NCBI RefSeq assembly: GCF_907165215.1
Contig: NZ_CAJRAY010000043.1
Location: 110,190-174,189 of the forward strand
Direction: 5' to 3'
DNA: 64,000 nt
Source: Thermobacillus xylanilyticus
GTDB lineage: Bacteria; Bacillota; Bacilli; Paenibacillales; Paenibacillaceae
The notes beneath the pieces are model-generated. The model had not been told where the DNA came from, made no database searches, and was given only the letters and a program-made list of their open reading frames with translations. A program made the position numbers and the translations under genes. Positions 35,009 to 43,300 of this stretch are shown here, in pieces (position 1 is the stretch's first letter; each line of letters opens with the position of its first letter).

Positions 35009-35801
35009 TCAGTTTCCGCACTCCTCTCCGATAGATGAACGCGCACAGCACCGCAAGCGCAGCGGCCCAGCCCCACTGCGTCAGCAGAAACGCGGCGAGC
35101 CGCCCGCCGTCGAACGCGACGCCCATGCGGGCCGGGAAATAGAGCACCGCCTGGAACGGCAGCCACCCGCAGACGCGTTCCAGCCAGTCCGGCATCAGTT
35201 CGAGCGGCAGCAGCATGCCGCCGACCGTGAAGTTCAGCTTCTGCAGGACGAACTCCATGCCGCGCGTCTCCTCGACCCAGAAGGCCAGCAGCGCGACGGC
35301 CAGATTGAGCAGGAACGCGACGGTGAACGCCCCGGGCAGGAGCGCGGCGAGCCCGGCCCAGCCCCAGCCGAAGAGCGGCGACCCCATGTAAGCCCAGGCG
35401 ATCGCGCTTCCCGCGGCGAGCTGGACGATGAAGCGGAGCCCGGCCTCCGCCAGATACGTCATGTAATGAAAGCCGTTGTAGGCAATGGGCCGGATGAGAC
35501 GGACCGCCACCTCGCCCTGCTTCACTTCTTCCTCGATCCGGACGCACAGCTGCGGGCAGGCCATCGTGACGGCTTCCGCGAAGACGAGATACCAGATGAT
35601 CTGATTCAGCGCGAACCCCTCGATCGTCTCCGATCCGCTCGAGGTGTACGCTGCTCTCCACAGATGGATGAAAATGAACAGGATGAGCAGCAGAAACAGC
35701 GCCCGCACGATGAAATCGACCCGGTAATGGAGCTGCTGCTTGACCGTGATAATCCCGACCGCGCGGTACTTGTGCCACTTGGCCAAGGCGGGCGTCATCA
35801 T
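34992..35801 (-). CDS. ABC-2 type exporter permease (first permease)
   Basis: About 269 residues and six helices, the COG4587-type permease: MMTPALAKWHKYRAVGIITVKQQLHYRVDFIVR at the N-terminus, then EEEVKQGEVAVRLIRPIAYNGFHY, a motif of this family. The ATG at 35801 overlaps the TGA of the ATPase gene (ATGA), with GGAGGAGGG 6 bases upstream. Coupled translation with the ATPase is expected. Confidence 0.88.
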   Translation of the reverse strand: MMTPALAKWHKYRAVGIITVKQQLHYRVDFIVRALFLLLILFIFIHLWRAAYTSSGSETIEGFALNQIIWYLVFAEAVTMACPQLCVRIEEEVKQGEVAVRLIRPIAYNGFHYMTYLAEAGLRFIVQLAAGSAIAWAYMGSPLFGWGWAGLAALLPGAFTVAFLLNLAVALLAFWVEETRGMEFVLQKLNFTVGGMLLPLELMPDWLERVCGWLPFQAVLYFPARMGVAFDGGRLAAFLLTQWGWAAALAVLCAFIYRRGVRKLNVNGG

Positions 35802-36814
35802 ACCGTTCCCTCCTCCGCCGGCCGGCCGCCGGCCTTGCCTTCGTAGACCGCCCGGATGACATCCTCCATCGGCGGATCTTCGATCGTCATGTCCTCGATC
35901 GCGCAATGTCCGACGAACGCGGCGAGCACATCCTCGATCGAGGCGGTGGTCGTGTCCACGGACAGCCGCCACGCGGACGGCCCGGCTTCCGCGGCCCGGA
36001 CGCCGCCCGGCAGCTTCTCCAGCAGCCGCGCGCCGTCCCGCAGCTTGAGGCGGACCGTCTTGCAGGTCAAGACTTCGCGCTTCAGCCGCTCGACCGGGGC
36101 GTCGAAGATGACGGTTCCGTGATGGATGACGACCGCCCGTCGGCAGAGCTGCTCGATATCGGACGGATCGTGGGACGTCAGGAAAACGGTCGTCCCCTCC
36201 TCCCGGTTCCGCTCCGCGATCAGCTCGCGGATGCGCCGCTTCACGATGACATCGAGTCCGATCGTCGGCTCGTCCAGAAACAGCAGTTCCGGGCGGTGCA
36301 GGAAAGCCGCCGCGATCTCGCAGCGCATCCGCTCGCCGAGCGACAGCTTGCGGACGGGCGTCTGCATGTACGGCCCGAGCTCGAATCGTTCGACCAGCTC
36401 GTCGCGGCGGCGCAGGTAATCCGCCCGCCCCAGCTCATACATCCGACTGAGCAATTCAAACGTGTCCGCCGGCGGCAGATGGTACCAGAGCTGCGATTTC
36501 TGCCCGAAGACGGCGCCGATTCGGAACGCCAGCGCCGCGCGCTCCTTCCACGGCACCATCCCCAGCACGCGGGCATGGCCGGACGAAGGATGGAGAATGC
36601 CGGTCAGCATTTTGATCGTCGTCGATTTGCCCGCTCCGTTCGGCCCGAGAAAAGCCAGCGTCTCGCCCGCCTCCGCCTTCAGACGGATGCCGGCCACCGC
36701 CGTCTTCTCCGTCCACTCCGGCCGCAACAGCGAACGGACGCTGGCCTTGAAGCCCTCCGGTTTCCGCTTGACGAGGAACGTTTTCACCAGCCCTTCCACT
36801 TCCAGTGCCAACAC
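35798..36814 (-). CDS. ABC exporter ATP-binding protein (NatA-like, COG4586 type)
   Basis: About 338 residues. Walker A FLGPNGAGKSTTIK, signature in RKLSLGERMRCEIA (SLGER instead of SGGQ, common in this group), Walker B LLFLDEPTIGLDV and H-loop FLTSHDPSDIEQL. The long N-terminal part before Walker A (VKTFLVKRKPEGFKASVRSLLRPEW) and an extended C-terminal domain are typical of the COG4586 family. A GTG at 36814 with GGGAGGG 9 bases upstream is the favoured start; ATG 36832 and TTG 36811 are alternatives. It energises the two ABC-2 permeases. A ykkC-family riboswitch precedes it. Confidence 0.9.
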   Translation of the reverse strand: MLALEVEGLVKTFLVKRKPEGFKASVRSLLRPEWTEKTAVAGIRLKAEAGETLAFLGPNGAGKSTTIKMLTGILHPSSGHARVLGMVPWKERAALAFRIGAVFGQKSQLWYHLPPADTFELLSRMYELGRADYLRRRDELVERFELGPYMQTPVRKLSLGERMRCEIAAAFLHRPELLFLDEPTIGLDVIVKRRIRELIAERNREEGTTVFLTSHDPSDIEQLCRRAVVIHHGTVIFDAPVERLKREVLTCKTVRLKLRDGARLLEKLPGGVRAAEAGPSAWRLSVDTTTASIEDVLAAFVGHCAIEDMTIEDPPMEDVIRAVYEGKAGGRPAEEGTV

Positions 36815-36856
36815 GTCTGCATGCCCTCCCATCTCGCTCTGTTCTGCTAAAGCAAC

Positions 36857-36908
36857 AAAGACCTCCGGCCCGCACCGCCGGTAATGGCGGAACTTGCCGA
36901 AGGTCTTT
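36857..36908 (-). terminator. Riboswitch-controlled terminator before the ABC-2 exporter
   Basis: On the minus strand AAAGACCTTCGGC pairs with GCCGGAGGTCTTT (13 bp, one G-U), enclosing a smaller CCGCC/GGCGG hairpin, then GTTGCTTT. The 5' arm overlaps the 3' edge of the aptamer, so the two structures exclude each other. Confidence 0.72.
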
Positions 36909-37018
36909 TATCCCTTACGGTGTATCGCGTCCTGCTTATTTAACCCCGAATGCCGACGCGACGATTTCGCTCGGTTCGCCCGGCCTTGCCGGCCGTCGGA
37001 TCCCTAGAAATCCTTCCG
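36888..37018 (-). ncRNA. ykkC-family riboswitch, probably subtype 2 (ppGpp/PRPP type)
   Basis: On the minus strand the conserved core CTAGGGATCC is followed by GCGAACCGAGCG, then TACACCGTAAGGGATAAAAG. Helices seen: P1 GATTTC/GAAATC, P3 TCGCGTC/GACGCGA, and an outer P0 CGGAA/TTCCG. The ACACCGT, GGGATAAAAGACC and GGCAAGTTCC stretches and the P0 helix are traits I associate with the ppGpp and PRPP subtypes rather than guanidine-I; I could not verify this. It lies between promoter and terminator, ahead of a NatA-type exporter. When the ligand binds, the aptamer would hold the terminator's 5' arm and allow expression. Confidence 0.8.
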
Positions 37019-37039
37019 TCAATCGCTTGTTGAGAACAG

Positions 37040-37068
37040 ATATTACCACGGAATGTCAGGTTTGTAAA
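37040..37068 (-). promoter_or_regulatory. Promoter of the riboswitch/ABC-2 exporter unit
   Basis: On the minus strand TTTACA (37063-37068), 17 bases, TAATAT (37040-37045), about 20 bp before the aptamer. Confidence 0.7.
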
Positions 37069-37093
37069 TACCGCATTTTGGGGTGAACGCGCG

Positions 37094-38446
37094 TTAACGG
37101 CTCTCAAGCTCAATCCAGTTGTTGCGGATGATTTTCTTGTACCAGTAGAAACTGTCCTTCGGCGTGCGCTTCAGCGTGTTGTAATCGACATGCACGAGGC
37201 CGAAGCGGCACGTGTAGCCGAACGCCCACTCGAAATTGTCCATGAGCGACCAGGTCAGATACCCTTTCAGATTGACACCGGACTCAATCGCGCGGCCGAG
37301 CTCGGCGATATGGTCGCGCAGGAACGCGATGCGGCGGTCATCCCGGATCCGGCCGTCCGGTCCCGGCTCGTCGTTGTAGCAGACGCCGTTCTCCGTGATG
37401 TAGATCGGAATCGGGCCGAAATTATCCGTCAGCCAGGTCAGCATCTTGTACAGGCCTTCCGGATAAATGAACCAGCCCTTGTCCGACTTGGCATAGCCGA
37501 GATCGACATGCTCGAGGTCCAGGTAGTTGTTGCCCGGCTTGTGCCGCACGATGTTGCCGCCGTAGAAGTTCAGGCCCAGGAAATCCATCGGCTCGCGGAT
37601 GATGTCCATGTCGCCCGGCTCGACGACCGGCTCGGCGCCTTTCGACTTGATCCATTCCGCCATCTTCTCCGGATACTTGCCGGTGAAGACCGGCTCCACG
37701 AACCAGTTGTAGATGGAAAATGCGCGGTAGGCCGCGTCGACGTCCTCCTGCTTGCGGGTGAGCGGCTCGTACCAGTACATGTCCGGCGCGTAGCCGATCT
37801 GCCCCTTCACGCCAAGCTCGCGGAAGCGGCGCACCGTCCGGCCGTGGGCGACCATGACGTTGTGGGCGACCTGAATGGCCGACTGCCAATTCGTGATGCC
37901 CGGCGCGTGCCGGCCGAGCAGATGGCCGTTGATCGCGATGCACCACGGTTCATTGAACGTCATGTAGTAATCGATCAGCCCGTCGAATTCGCGGAACATC
38001 GTCTCGGCGAAACGGACGAACGCATCGATCGTCGCCCGGTTTTCCCAGCCTCCCCGGTCCTGCAGCGCCTGCGGGAGTTCCCAGTGATAGAGCGTGCAGA
38101 ACGGGGTGATGCCCGCCTCGCGCAGCTTCGTCACGAACCGCTTGTAATGCGCGATGCCCTTCGGGTTCACCTCGCCGTCCCCTTGCGGATAGATGCGCGG
38201 CCAGGACACCGAGAAGCGGTACGCTTTCACGCCGAGCTCTTTCATCAGCGCGATGTCTTCTTCATACCGGTGGTAACTGTCGCATGCGACGCTCGCGTCG
38301 TCGCCGTTCATGATGCGCCCCGGAATGGCGGCCAGTGTATCCCAGATCGACGGACCGCGGCCGTCCTCGGTCAGCGCGCCCTCGATCTGATAGGCGGACG
38401 TCGAGACGCCCCAGACGAAATCTTTCGGAAACGTTAATATGGTCAC
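37094..38446 (-). CDS. Beta-glucosidase, glycoside hydrolase family 1
   Basis: 450 residues, the full length of bacterial GH1 enzymes. The family signature at the N-terminus is FPKDFVWGVSTSAYQIEGA. The acid/base Glu166 lies in YYMTFNEPW and the nucleophile Glu352 in IYITENGV; the substrate-site residues NHxE-like and DNFEWAFGY are present near the C-terminus. It hydrolyses terminal beta-glucosides in the cytoplasm. The start is a GTG with AGGAGG 9 bases upstream. It is preceded 48 bp upstream by the dehydrogenase-YciI gene and is not next to an importer. Confidence 0.95.
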   Translation of the reverse strand: MTILTFPKDFVWGVSTSAYQIEGALTEDGRGPSIWDTLAAIPGRIMNGDDASVACDSYHRYEEDIALMKELGVKAYRFSVSWPRIYPQGDGEVNPKGIAHYKRFVTKLREAGITPFCTLYHWELPQALQDRGGWENRATIDAFVRFAETMFREFDGLIDYYMTFNEPWCIAINGHLLGRHAPGITNWQSAIQVAHNVMVAHGRTVRRFRELGVKGQIGYAPDMYWYEPLTRKQEDVDAAYRAFSIYNWFVEPVFTGKYPEKMAEWIKSKGAEPVVEPGDMDIIREPMDFLGLNFYGGNIVRHKPGNNYLDLEHVDLGYAKSDKGWFIYPEGLYKMLTWLTDNFGPIPIYITENGVCYNDEPGPDGRIRDDRRIAFLRDHIAELGRAIESGVNLKGYLTWSLMDNFEWAFGYTCRFGLVHVDYNTLKRTPKDSFYWYKKIIRNNWIELESR

Positions 38447-38494
38447 GCGTTTATACCTCCTGATCGTGTGACGTCAACCGCTGCGATCCGCGGC

Positions 38495-39658
38495 TCACCC
38501 TTCCGCCGGCACGACATCCCACTCGTGGATCTCATACCCGCGCGCGCCATGCACAATGTACGGGTCCTGCTTCACCCAGTTTTCCACTTCCTCGTACGAG
38601 CGCGCCTTGTAGATGACCAGACCGCCTGCGCCGTCGGTGAACCGCCCGTTGGCGAACAGCCGGCCGGCCGCGCGCTGCTCGGCCAGAAACTGCAGATGCT
38701 CCGGCCTGAAGCGGTCGCTCTTCTCCGCATCCTTCATCGGCAGGAAGACGGCGTAATGCTTGATCGGGCCCGCTTCGCTTTCCTTCGCGTCTTCGTCCGT
38801 CTGGAAGCGGAACATCGCCGCCATGTCGCGGTCGCCGTAGCCGGATGCGATCGCGCGGTGAAACAGGCTGCGCACACGCGCCCCGGCCTTCAGCCGGACG
38901 CCGCTCTTCTCCGCCATCTCGGCCGCCAGGTCGAGGTCTTTGCCGAGCAGCTTGATGGCGAAGCCGGGATCATACGCTTCCTTCGCGATGAAGCCCGAGT
39001 AATGGCGGTCGAGCATGCGGCTGCTGGCGAAGCTCGCCATCAGAATGTCGACAAGCGCCGCCTCGTCGAGCCCGGCCTTGCGCCCCAACGCCAGCGCCTC
39101 GCTGACCGCCTGCGTATGGATGCCGACCATGAGCTGGTTGATCAGCTTGACGACCGAGCCGCTGCCGCTCGGACCGACATAATAGATCTGCTTGCCCATC
39201 GCCTCGAAGGCGGGCCTCGCCCGGTCGAACGCTTCGCGTTCGCCGCCGACCATGATGCTGAGCGTGCCTTCGGCCGCGCCGACCGTACCGCCGCTTACCG
39301 GCGCGTCGAGAAACGCGATGCCGCGGGCCGCCGCCGCATCGAACAGGCGCCGGTTCAGTTCGGGGCCGACCGTGCTGCAATCGACGAGCAGGAGACCGGG
39401 CCGGCCGTTCGGAATCAGGCCGTCCTCCGCCGTATACACCGCTTCGACGTCGGCAGGCATCGGCAGGCAGGTGATGACCATGTCCATTTCGGCCGCCAGC
39501 TGCGCCCGGGTCAGCCCGGTCTTGCCGCCCGCCTGCGCGAATTTCTCCTCCGCTCCCTTGCTGCGGTTCAGTCCGTACACCTCGAAGCCGGCCTTGACCA
39601 GGTTGACCGCCATGGGCAGCCCCATGTTCCCGAGTCCGATGAACCCGATTTTCTTCAT
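38495..39658 (-). CDS. 3-hydroxyisobutyrate-dehydrogenase-like reductase fused to a YciI-like domain
   Basis: 387 residues. Residues 1-290 are a beta-hydroxyacid dehydrogenase: Rossmann motif IGFIGLGNMGLPMAVNLVKAG, substrate motif LDAPVSGGTVGAAEGTLSIMVGG and the catalytic-Lys region GSGSVVKLINQLMVGI. Residues ~300-387 are a YciI-like (ferredoxin-fold) domain: KHYAVFLPMKDAEKSDRFRPEHLQFL, then DGAGGLVIYKARSYEEVENWVKQDPY. The two are usually separate proteins. The N-terminal part oxidises a beta-hydroxyacid such as 3-hydroxyisobutyrate or reduces tartronate semialdehyde. The role of the YciI part is unknown. It may be cotranscribed with the GH1 gene. Confidence 0.9.
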   Translation of the reverse strand: MKKIGFIGLGNMGLPMAVNLVKAGFEVYGLNRSKGAEEKFAQAGGKTGLTRAQLAAEMDMVITCLPMPADVEAVYTAEDGLIPNGRPGLLLVDCSTVGPELNRRLFDAAAARGIAFLDAPVSGGTVGAAEGTLSIMVGGEREAFDRARPAFEAMGKQIYYVGPSGSGSVVKLINQLMVGIHTQAVSEALALGRKAGLDEAALVDILMASFASSRMLDRHYSGFIAKEAYDPGFAIKLLGKDLDLAAEMAEKSGVRLKAGARVRSLFHRAIASGYGDRDMAAMFRFQTDEDAKESEAGPIKHYAVFLPMKDAEKSDRFRPEHLQFLAEQRAAGRLFANGRFTDGAGGLVIYKARSYEEVENWVKQDPYIVHGARGYEIHEWDVVPAEG

Positions 39659-39844
39659 GTTTCACCGTCCCTTTCGCTGTTTGGCGGAAATGCGATTCCC
39701 GACGGCACCATTGTAAAACAGCGCGCACCCGGGGGACAAGGAACGTTTTCCCGCTGACTGGACATGCCGGCGGCGCATATACATGATGGTGGGTGCTGTC
39801 GCATGTGCATCCGGCGGAACCGGAGAGGAGGGGGCTTAAAGCCC

Positions 39845-40132
39845 ATGTCAAATGCCAAAGCCATGAAACTGCTCACCGGCGTAATGGAAGCCGTCCTGGC
39901 CATTCCGGTGCTCGGAGGTCTCATTGTCCTGGCCAGTGCCTACTGGGCGCTGGTCGTCATGTGCATCCTGCATGCCGCAACACTCATCATTTCCGTCAAA
40001 AATCACGAATCGTACCACGGCTCGATCCTGGGCATCGTCACGTCCATGCTGGCCTGGATTCCCTTCCTCGGCTGGCTGCTTCATCTGCTGACCGCCGTGC
40101 TGCTGCTCATCTCCGCGCTCAGAAGAGACTGA
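39845..40132 (+). CDS. Small membrane protein of unknown function
   Basis: 95 residues with three predicted helices: LLTGVMEAVLAIPVLGGLIVLASAYWALVVMCILHAATL, then a repeat-like SYHGSILGIVTSMLAWIPFLGWLLHLLTAVLLLISA. The start at 39845 is preceded by GGAGGGGG, rather far (about 13 bases) and partly inside a GGGC/GCCC hairpin that could limit initiation. It lies alone on the plus strand between minus-strand genes. A partial copy of its C-terminal half follows in the same frame. No function is recognised. Confidence 0.65.
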   Translation: MSNAKAMKLLTGVMEAVLAIPVLGGLIVLASAYWALVVMCILHAATLIISVKNHESYHGSILGIVTSMLAWIPFLGWLLHLLTAVLLLISALRRD

Positions 40133-40318
40133 GCCGAACGTCGGACCGTCATCAACAAGGAATCGTTCTACGGTTCCATTGTGGGCCTTGTCACCTCCTG
40201 CCTGGCCTGGATTCCGTTCCTCGGATGGGCGCTGCACGTCATTACGGCCATCTTGCTGTATGTCACCGCGTTCAAGAAAGAGAACAAGTCACTGGGAACT
40301 CCCCAGCTTCCGGCATAA
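40133..40318 (+). pseudogene. Partial in-frame tandem copy of the small membrane protein's C-terminus
   Basis: After the TGA at 40130-40132 the same frame stays open for about 61 codons to TAA at 40316-40318. It encodes TVINKESFYGSIVGLVTS and then CLAWIPFLGWALHVITAILL, very like the upstream SVKNHESYHGSILGIVTS and MLAWIPFLGWLLHLLTAVLL. There is no good start codon or ribosome site of its own. It may be a decayed duplicate, or part of a longer protein if the TGA is read through or is a recent mutation. Confidence 0.6.
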
Positions 40319-40324
40319 CAGGAC

Positions 40325-40371
40325 AAAGCCGCGCGGCGGGCTCCTTCAACGGAACCGCCTGCGCGGCTTTT
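40325..40371. terminator. Two-way terminator between the small membrane protein region and the GGDEF-EAL gene
   Basis: AAAGCCGCGC and GCGCGGCTTTT form the outer stem, with GGCGG/CCGCC inside. T-tracts lie on both sides, so it can serve both strands. Confidence 0.85.
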
Positions 40372-40392
40372 CACTTTGCGGGATCAACCGGC

Positions 40393-43300
40393 TCACGCGT
40401 CCTCCGGCGGATCGTCCGCCAGATATTGCCGTTCGAACAGATCGGGCGGAAGCGGCCGGCTCTCATAGTACCCCTGGTAGCCTTCGCAGCCGAGGCGGCC
40501 AAGCGCCTCGAGCTGTTCCTCCGTCTCGATGCCTTCGGCGATGACGGACATGCCGAGTCCCTTCGACATGGCGATGATGCCGGATACGATTGAAGCCGTC
40601 GCGCTGCTTGCGAGCAGATCGTGCGTGAACGAACGGTCGATTTTCACGATCGACAGCGGCAGGCTCTTCAGCAGCAGCAGGGACGAATAGCCGGTGCCGA
40701 AGTCGTCCAGCGCGATCCGGATCCCCCTCGCGCGCAGTTCATTCAGAATCTGGGCGCACGATTCGAGGTTAAGCAACGCCGCGGTTTCCGTAATCTCGAA
40801 GCAGAGCCGCCCGGGGTCGACGCCCGACTCCGCCACAATCCGGTCGACGCCGGCGACGAAGCCCGGCTGCTGCAGCTGCTTCACCGACAGATTGACCGAC
40901 AGGTGCCACCCGCCGGCGAACCGGTCGGACCACGCCTTGAGCTGCCGGCACGCCTCGCGCAGCACCCACTCGCCGATCGGGGCGATCATGCCGAACTCTT
41001 CCGCGAGCGGGATGAACATGCCCGGCGGCACGCTGCCGATGTCCGGCAGCGTCCAGCGGATCAGCGCCTCCGCGCCGATCAGCCGTCCGCTCTTCAGATC
41101 AAGCTGCGGCTGGTACAGCAGATAGAAGCCCGCCATCGAGTCCAGGGACAGGCGCAGCCGGCTGCCGATCGCAAGCCGTTCCCGGACCACTTCCTCCATC
41201 GTGCCGCTGTAGGTCTCCATGCGGTTCCGGCCCTGCTGCTTCGCCCGGTACATGGCGGTGTCCGCTTTCTTGACCAGCTCGCCGATATCGACGCCGTCCT
41301 CGGGATAGCGGCTGATGCCGACGCTGGCCGTGGCGAACAGGTCGTGGCCGGCGACCGTGAACGGCTGCCGCAGCTTGTCCACGATGCGTTCCGCCAGCCG
41401 CCCCGCCGCTTCCCCGGCTTCGCCGCCGGTCAGCATGATCGTAAATTCGTCGCCGCCGATGCGGGCGACGAGGCCGGCGCCGCCGACCATGTCGGCCAGC
41501 TGGCCGGCGACCAGCCGGAGCAGGGCGTCGCCCATGTCGTGGCCCAGGCTGTCGTTGATGACCTTGAAATGGTCGAGGTCGATCATCATGACGGCGACGC
41601 GCGTCCCGCCCGCTTTCGCCTCGCCGATGGCCTGCTCCAGCCGTTCATAGAACATCCGCCGGTTCGGCAGCCCGGTCAGCGGATCGTGGTAGGCGAGAAA
41701 ATGGATCTGCCGTTCCGCCCGCTTTCTCTCCGTGATGTCGCGGACCGAGAGGTAGATCCGCGCCTGCCCCGGTTCGCCGTAACGCCGGCCGTTCACCAGC
41801 CCGTCGATCGTCTGGCCGCCGCGCGTCACCCACTGCAGCTCCATGTCGGCAATGCCCGTCTCCGCTTTCCCGTTTGACCAATGGGCGCGCCATTTTTCCT
41901 CCGATTCCGGCGTCAGAAACGACAGGCAGCTCGCGCCGATGACTTCCTCGCGCTCGTAGCCCATTGCCTCCAGCCAGCACGGATTCGCATCGGTGATGAC
42001 GAATTGCTCGTCGAGAGACAGCAGCATGACCGGCGTGTTCCGGAAGAACGCGCGGTATCGCTCCTCGGAAGCGAGCAGCGCGCGCTCGGCCATCTTGCGC
42101 AAATGGATGTCCGTAATGGCGCCGAGGAACCGGACGGCGTTGCCGCCGGCGTCGGTCACGATCTCACCCGCCGCCGACACCCAGATATATTCATCCCCGC
42201 GATTCAACCGGAATTCAATGTGGAGCGGCAGCCGGTGTTTTACCGCCGCCTCCCATAGGACCTTGACGCGCGGCACGTCCTCGGGGTGTACCAGATTGAG
42301 GAATGCCTGGCCGTCGGTCGGCCATTCCTCCTGACGGACGCCCGGCAGCGACTTGATGCCGGTGATCCATTCGATCCGGCAGGACGGCAGCTTAAGTTCG
42401 AAGACGCCGTCATGCGTCGTGCGCGAGACGATGCCGAGCCGCTCCGCCAGCGCGGCGTAGCCGGCCTCCCGCTGCTCGAGTTCGGCGAGCAGCTTCCGGT
42501 GGTCGATCATGGCGCCGAGCAGCGAAGGCAGCTGGCGCGTGTCGTGGCCGCGGATGAACCGCTCGTTCACCGGTCCCGCGGTGACGAGAAGCCCCCAATT
42601 CCGCGTCTCCGACTGGATGAGCTGCACGAGCACGAATTCCGGGTCGTCCGCTCTGCGCTTGAGCGGAGGCATCGGGGGAAAACGCTCCGCCATCCAGCGG
42701 CTGCCGGTCTCCGGCACGCCCGTGCTGTTCACGCTGTAGGCGCTGTCAAGGATGAGATCGGAGGCGCCGGGCTCGCCTTCCCACAGGCCGACGATGCCCC
42801 AGTGCTGGTTCGTATAGCGCAGCCACGACATGTCCCGGGTGTCGATCAGACGCAGGCTGAGCCGGCGGTGCGATTCGATCAGCTGCTCCAGCTCTTCGCC
42901 GGGGATGTTCTTCCAGGACAGCGTCTGATCGTTCTCCGACAGATCGTCGGACGCCTTCCCGCCGCTCGATTCGCGGATGACCACCCCGACCGGCAGGACG
43001 GTCGTGCCGACCCGGCCGGATCGGCCTTCCAGAATGTCCATCGTCCGCCGCAGTGCGCAGCGGCCGAGCTCGATGATCGGCTGCCGGGCCGTCGTCAGAC
43101 TCGGCTTGCACGTCTTCGCGATGCCGCTGTCGTCGAAGCCGACGACCGCCACATCTTCGGGGACGCGCACGCCCGCTTCCGTCAGCTGCTGAACCAGCGC
43201 GGAAGCGACCAGGTCCGAGGCGGCGAACACCGCCGTGTACGGCAGGCCTTCCTCCAGCATCAGGCGGGCGGCCGCGTCGCCGCTCTGCACGTCGTACACG

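Noticed and set aside
36888-37018. T-box or tRNA-like element before the ABC-2 exporter
   Set aside because: There is no T-box core sequence or specifier arrangement; the CTAGGGATCC and GGGATAAAAG motifs fit the ykkC family instead.
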